DNA of 6,687 nt. Source: Coxiellaceae bacterium. GTDB taxonomy: Bacteria > Pseudomonadota > Gammaproteobacteria > Coxiellales > Coxiellaceae. Numbering within the stretch: position 1 is the stretch's first letter; each line of letters starts with the position of its first letter. The position numbers and the translations under genes are program-made. Where the stretch lies: the NCBI GenBank assembly GCA_003450655.1, contig DMFG01000177.1, forward strand, positions 1-6,687, in the 5' to 3' direction. The notes beneath the pieces are model-generated. The model saw nothing but the letters and a program-made list of their open reading frames with translations, was not told the DNA's origin and did no database searches. Below, in pieces: positions 6,304 through 6,687 of the stretch.

Positions 6304-6333
6304 AGTATAAATATTAAATTAATCTTAAATGAA
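6304..6333 (-). promoter_or_regulatory. Possible sigma70-type promoter for the U-box/ankyrin gene
   Basis: On the minus strand TATACT (plus-strand 6304-6309) matches the -10 consensus at five of six positions. It has a poor -35 candidate, TTCATT (6328-6333), 18 nt upstream. It lies about 40 nt before ATG 6262 in an AT-rich gap, where chance matches are common. Confidence 0.3.
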
Positions 6334-6354
6334 TGGGTAAGATAAGACTAAAAC

Positions 6355-6372
6355 TCAATCGTTAGCGATTCA
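6355..6372 (-). terminator. Weak hairpin at the prpD stop codon
   Basis: AATCG (6357-6361) and CGATT (6366-6370) pair around a four-base loop. On the minus strand the stem starts at the end of the prpD stop and is followed by GAGTTTTAG, only a short T-run. It could weakly end prpD transcription; the five-pair stem is marginal. Confidence 0.25.
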
Positions 6373-6687
6373 TATGGCTGCCTGAGCCATTAACGATACC
6401 CATTCCGTCACCGAAACAGTATCTAATTGGTTCTTATTCACACAAAGAGACTTAACCTGCTGAACATGATCTTCTGACCATTGCGTAGAAGCATTATCTT
6501 TGAATTTTTGAAGTAGGTATGGGATACCCTCCTCGCGTCGTAGTCGATGACCGATCGGGTAATGAACCTCTACCCAATCAGACTGAGAGCCATCAGAAAA
6601 AGTAATCTGTATCGCATTGGCGATAGAGCGCTTATCGGGATCACAATAATCTTCTGTATAACTCGAATTTTCAGTCACAACCATTTT
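6370..6687 (-). CDS. prpD: 2-methylcitrate dehydratase PrpD, C-terminal part (5' end outside window)
   Basis: PrpD dehydrates 2-methylcitrate to 2-methyl-cis-aconitate in the methylcitrate cycle, which detoxifies and uses propionyl-CoA from odd-chain fatty acids and some amino acids. About 105 C-terminal codons are visible and the frame is open to the window edge, so the ATG at 6684 is internal. The family C-terminus is clear: ENSSYTEDYCDPDKRSIANA, then EVHYPIGHRLRREEGIPYLL, and a short closing helix VSVTEWVSLMAQAAI at the position of the family's MPVNEF-type segment. The DPxKRxIANA and YPIGHxxRRxEGIP blocks are characteristic of PrpD within the MmgE/PrpD family. Other prp genes would be expected upstream, outside the window. 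It is on the same strand as the ankyrin gene but 107 nt upstream, so co-transcription is possible though not required. Confidence 0.93.
   Translation of the reverse strand, partial: KMVVTENSSYTEDYCDPDKRSIANAIQITFSDGSQSDWVEVHYPIGHRLRREEGIPYLLQKFKDNASTQWSEDHVQQVKSLCVNKNQLDTVSVTEWVSLMAQAAI

Noticed and set aside
1..6687. CRISPR array, tRNA, rRNA or insertion sequence
   Set aside because: No regularly spaced short direct repeats, no tRNA cloverleaf or rRNA segments, and no transposase or terminal inverted repeats were seen on either strand by eye.

Overview
The window looks like a chromosome segment of an AT-leaning gammaproteobacterium (about 40% GC by eye, not computed). The order miaB - phoH-like ybeZ - ybeY - ybeX/corC - lnt is the classic gammaproteobacterial arrangement. 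A methylcitrate-type prpD and an ankyrin-repeat gene sit next to it. Together with the AT bias this suggests a host-associated lineage such as the Legionellales (Coxiella/Legionella/Rickettsiella-like). That placement is inference; the sequence does not identify a species.

Layout. Positions 2-4694 hold five plus-strand housekeeping genes, tightly packed and probably one transcription unit: the 3' part of miaB (tRNA methylthiotransferase; the window opens inside its radical-SAM cysteine motif), ybeZ (PhoH-like ATPase), ybeY (endoribonuclease; its start overlaps the end of ybeZ), ybeX (CBS-pair/CorC protein) and lnt (apolipoprotein N-acyltransferase). All key motifs and catalytic residues that fall inside the window are present. 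The theme is tRNA modification, rRNA/ribosome maturation and quality control, and envelope lipoprotein maturation. Only 22 nt separate the lnt stop from a convergent minus-strand gene.

Positions 4717-6262 (minus strand) are the unusual part. Three successive open frames, offset by one base each, read best as one gene of about 515 codons. It would encode an N-terminal U-box-like domain (CPIT ... TCIIT ... LKPIVKFWL), a linker, six to seven ankyrin units of about 39 residues, and a unique C-terminal domain. The reading frame is broken twice, at a CCC run (6033-6035) and at an A8 tract (T8 on the plus strand, 5857-5864). One added base at each site restores the whole protein. The first repair rebuilds the U-box C-terminal helix. 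The second puts an extra ankyrin unit exactly in register with its closest paralogous unit. The gene is either a recently broken pseudogene, a product of two assembly/sequencing indels, or (at A8) rescued by slippage. A U-box plus ankyrin architecture is what one expects of a eukaryotic-like secreted ubiquitin-ligase effector.

The ankyrin array has higher-order structure: a three-unit block of 117 residues (351 nt) has been duplicated in tandem. Positions 6263-6369 are a short AT-rich gap with a possible promoter for the ankyrin gene and a weak hairpin after prpD. Positions 6370-6687 hold the C-terminal end of prpD (2-methylcitrate dehydratase), running off the window edge.
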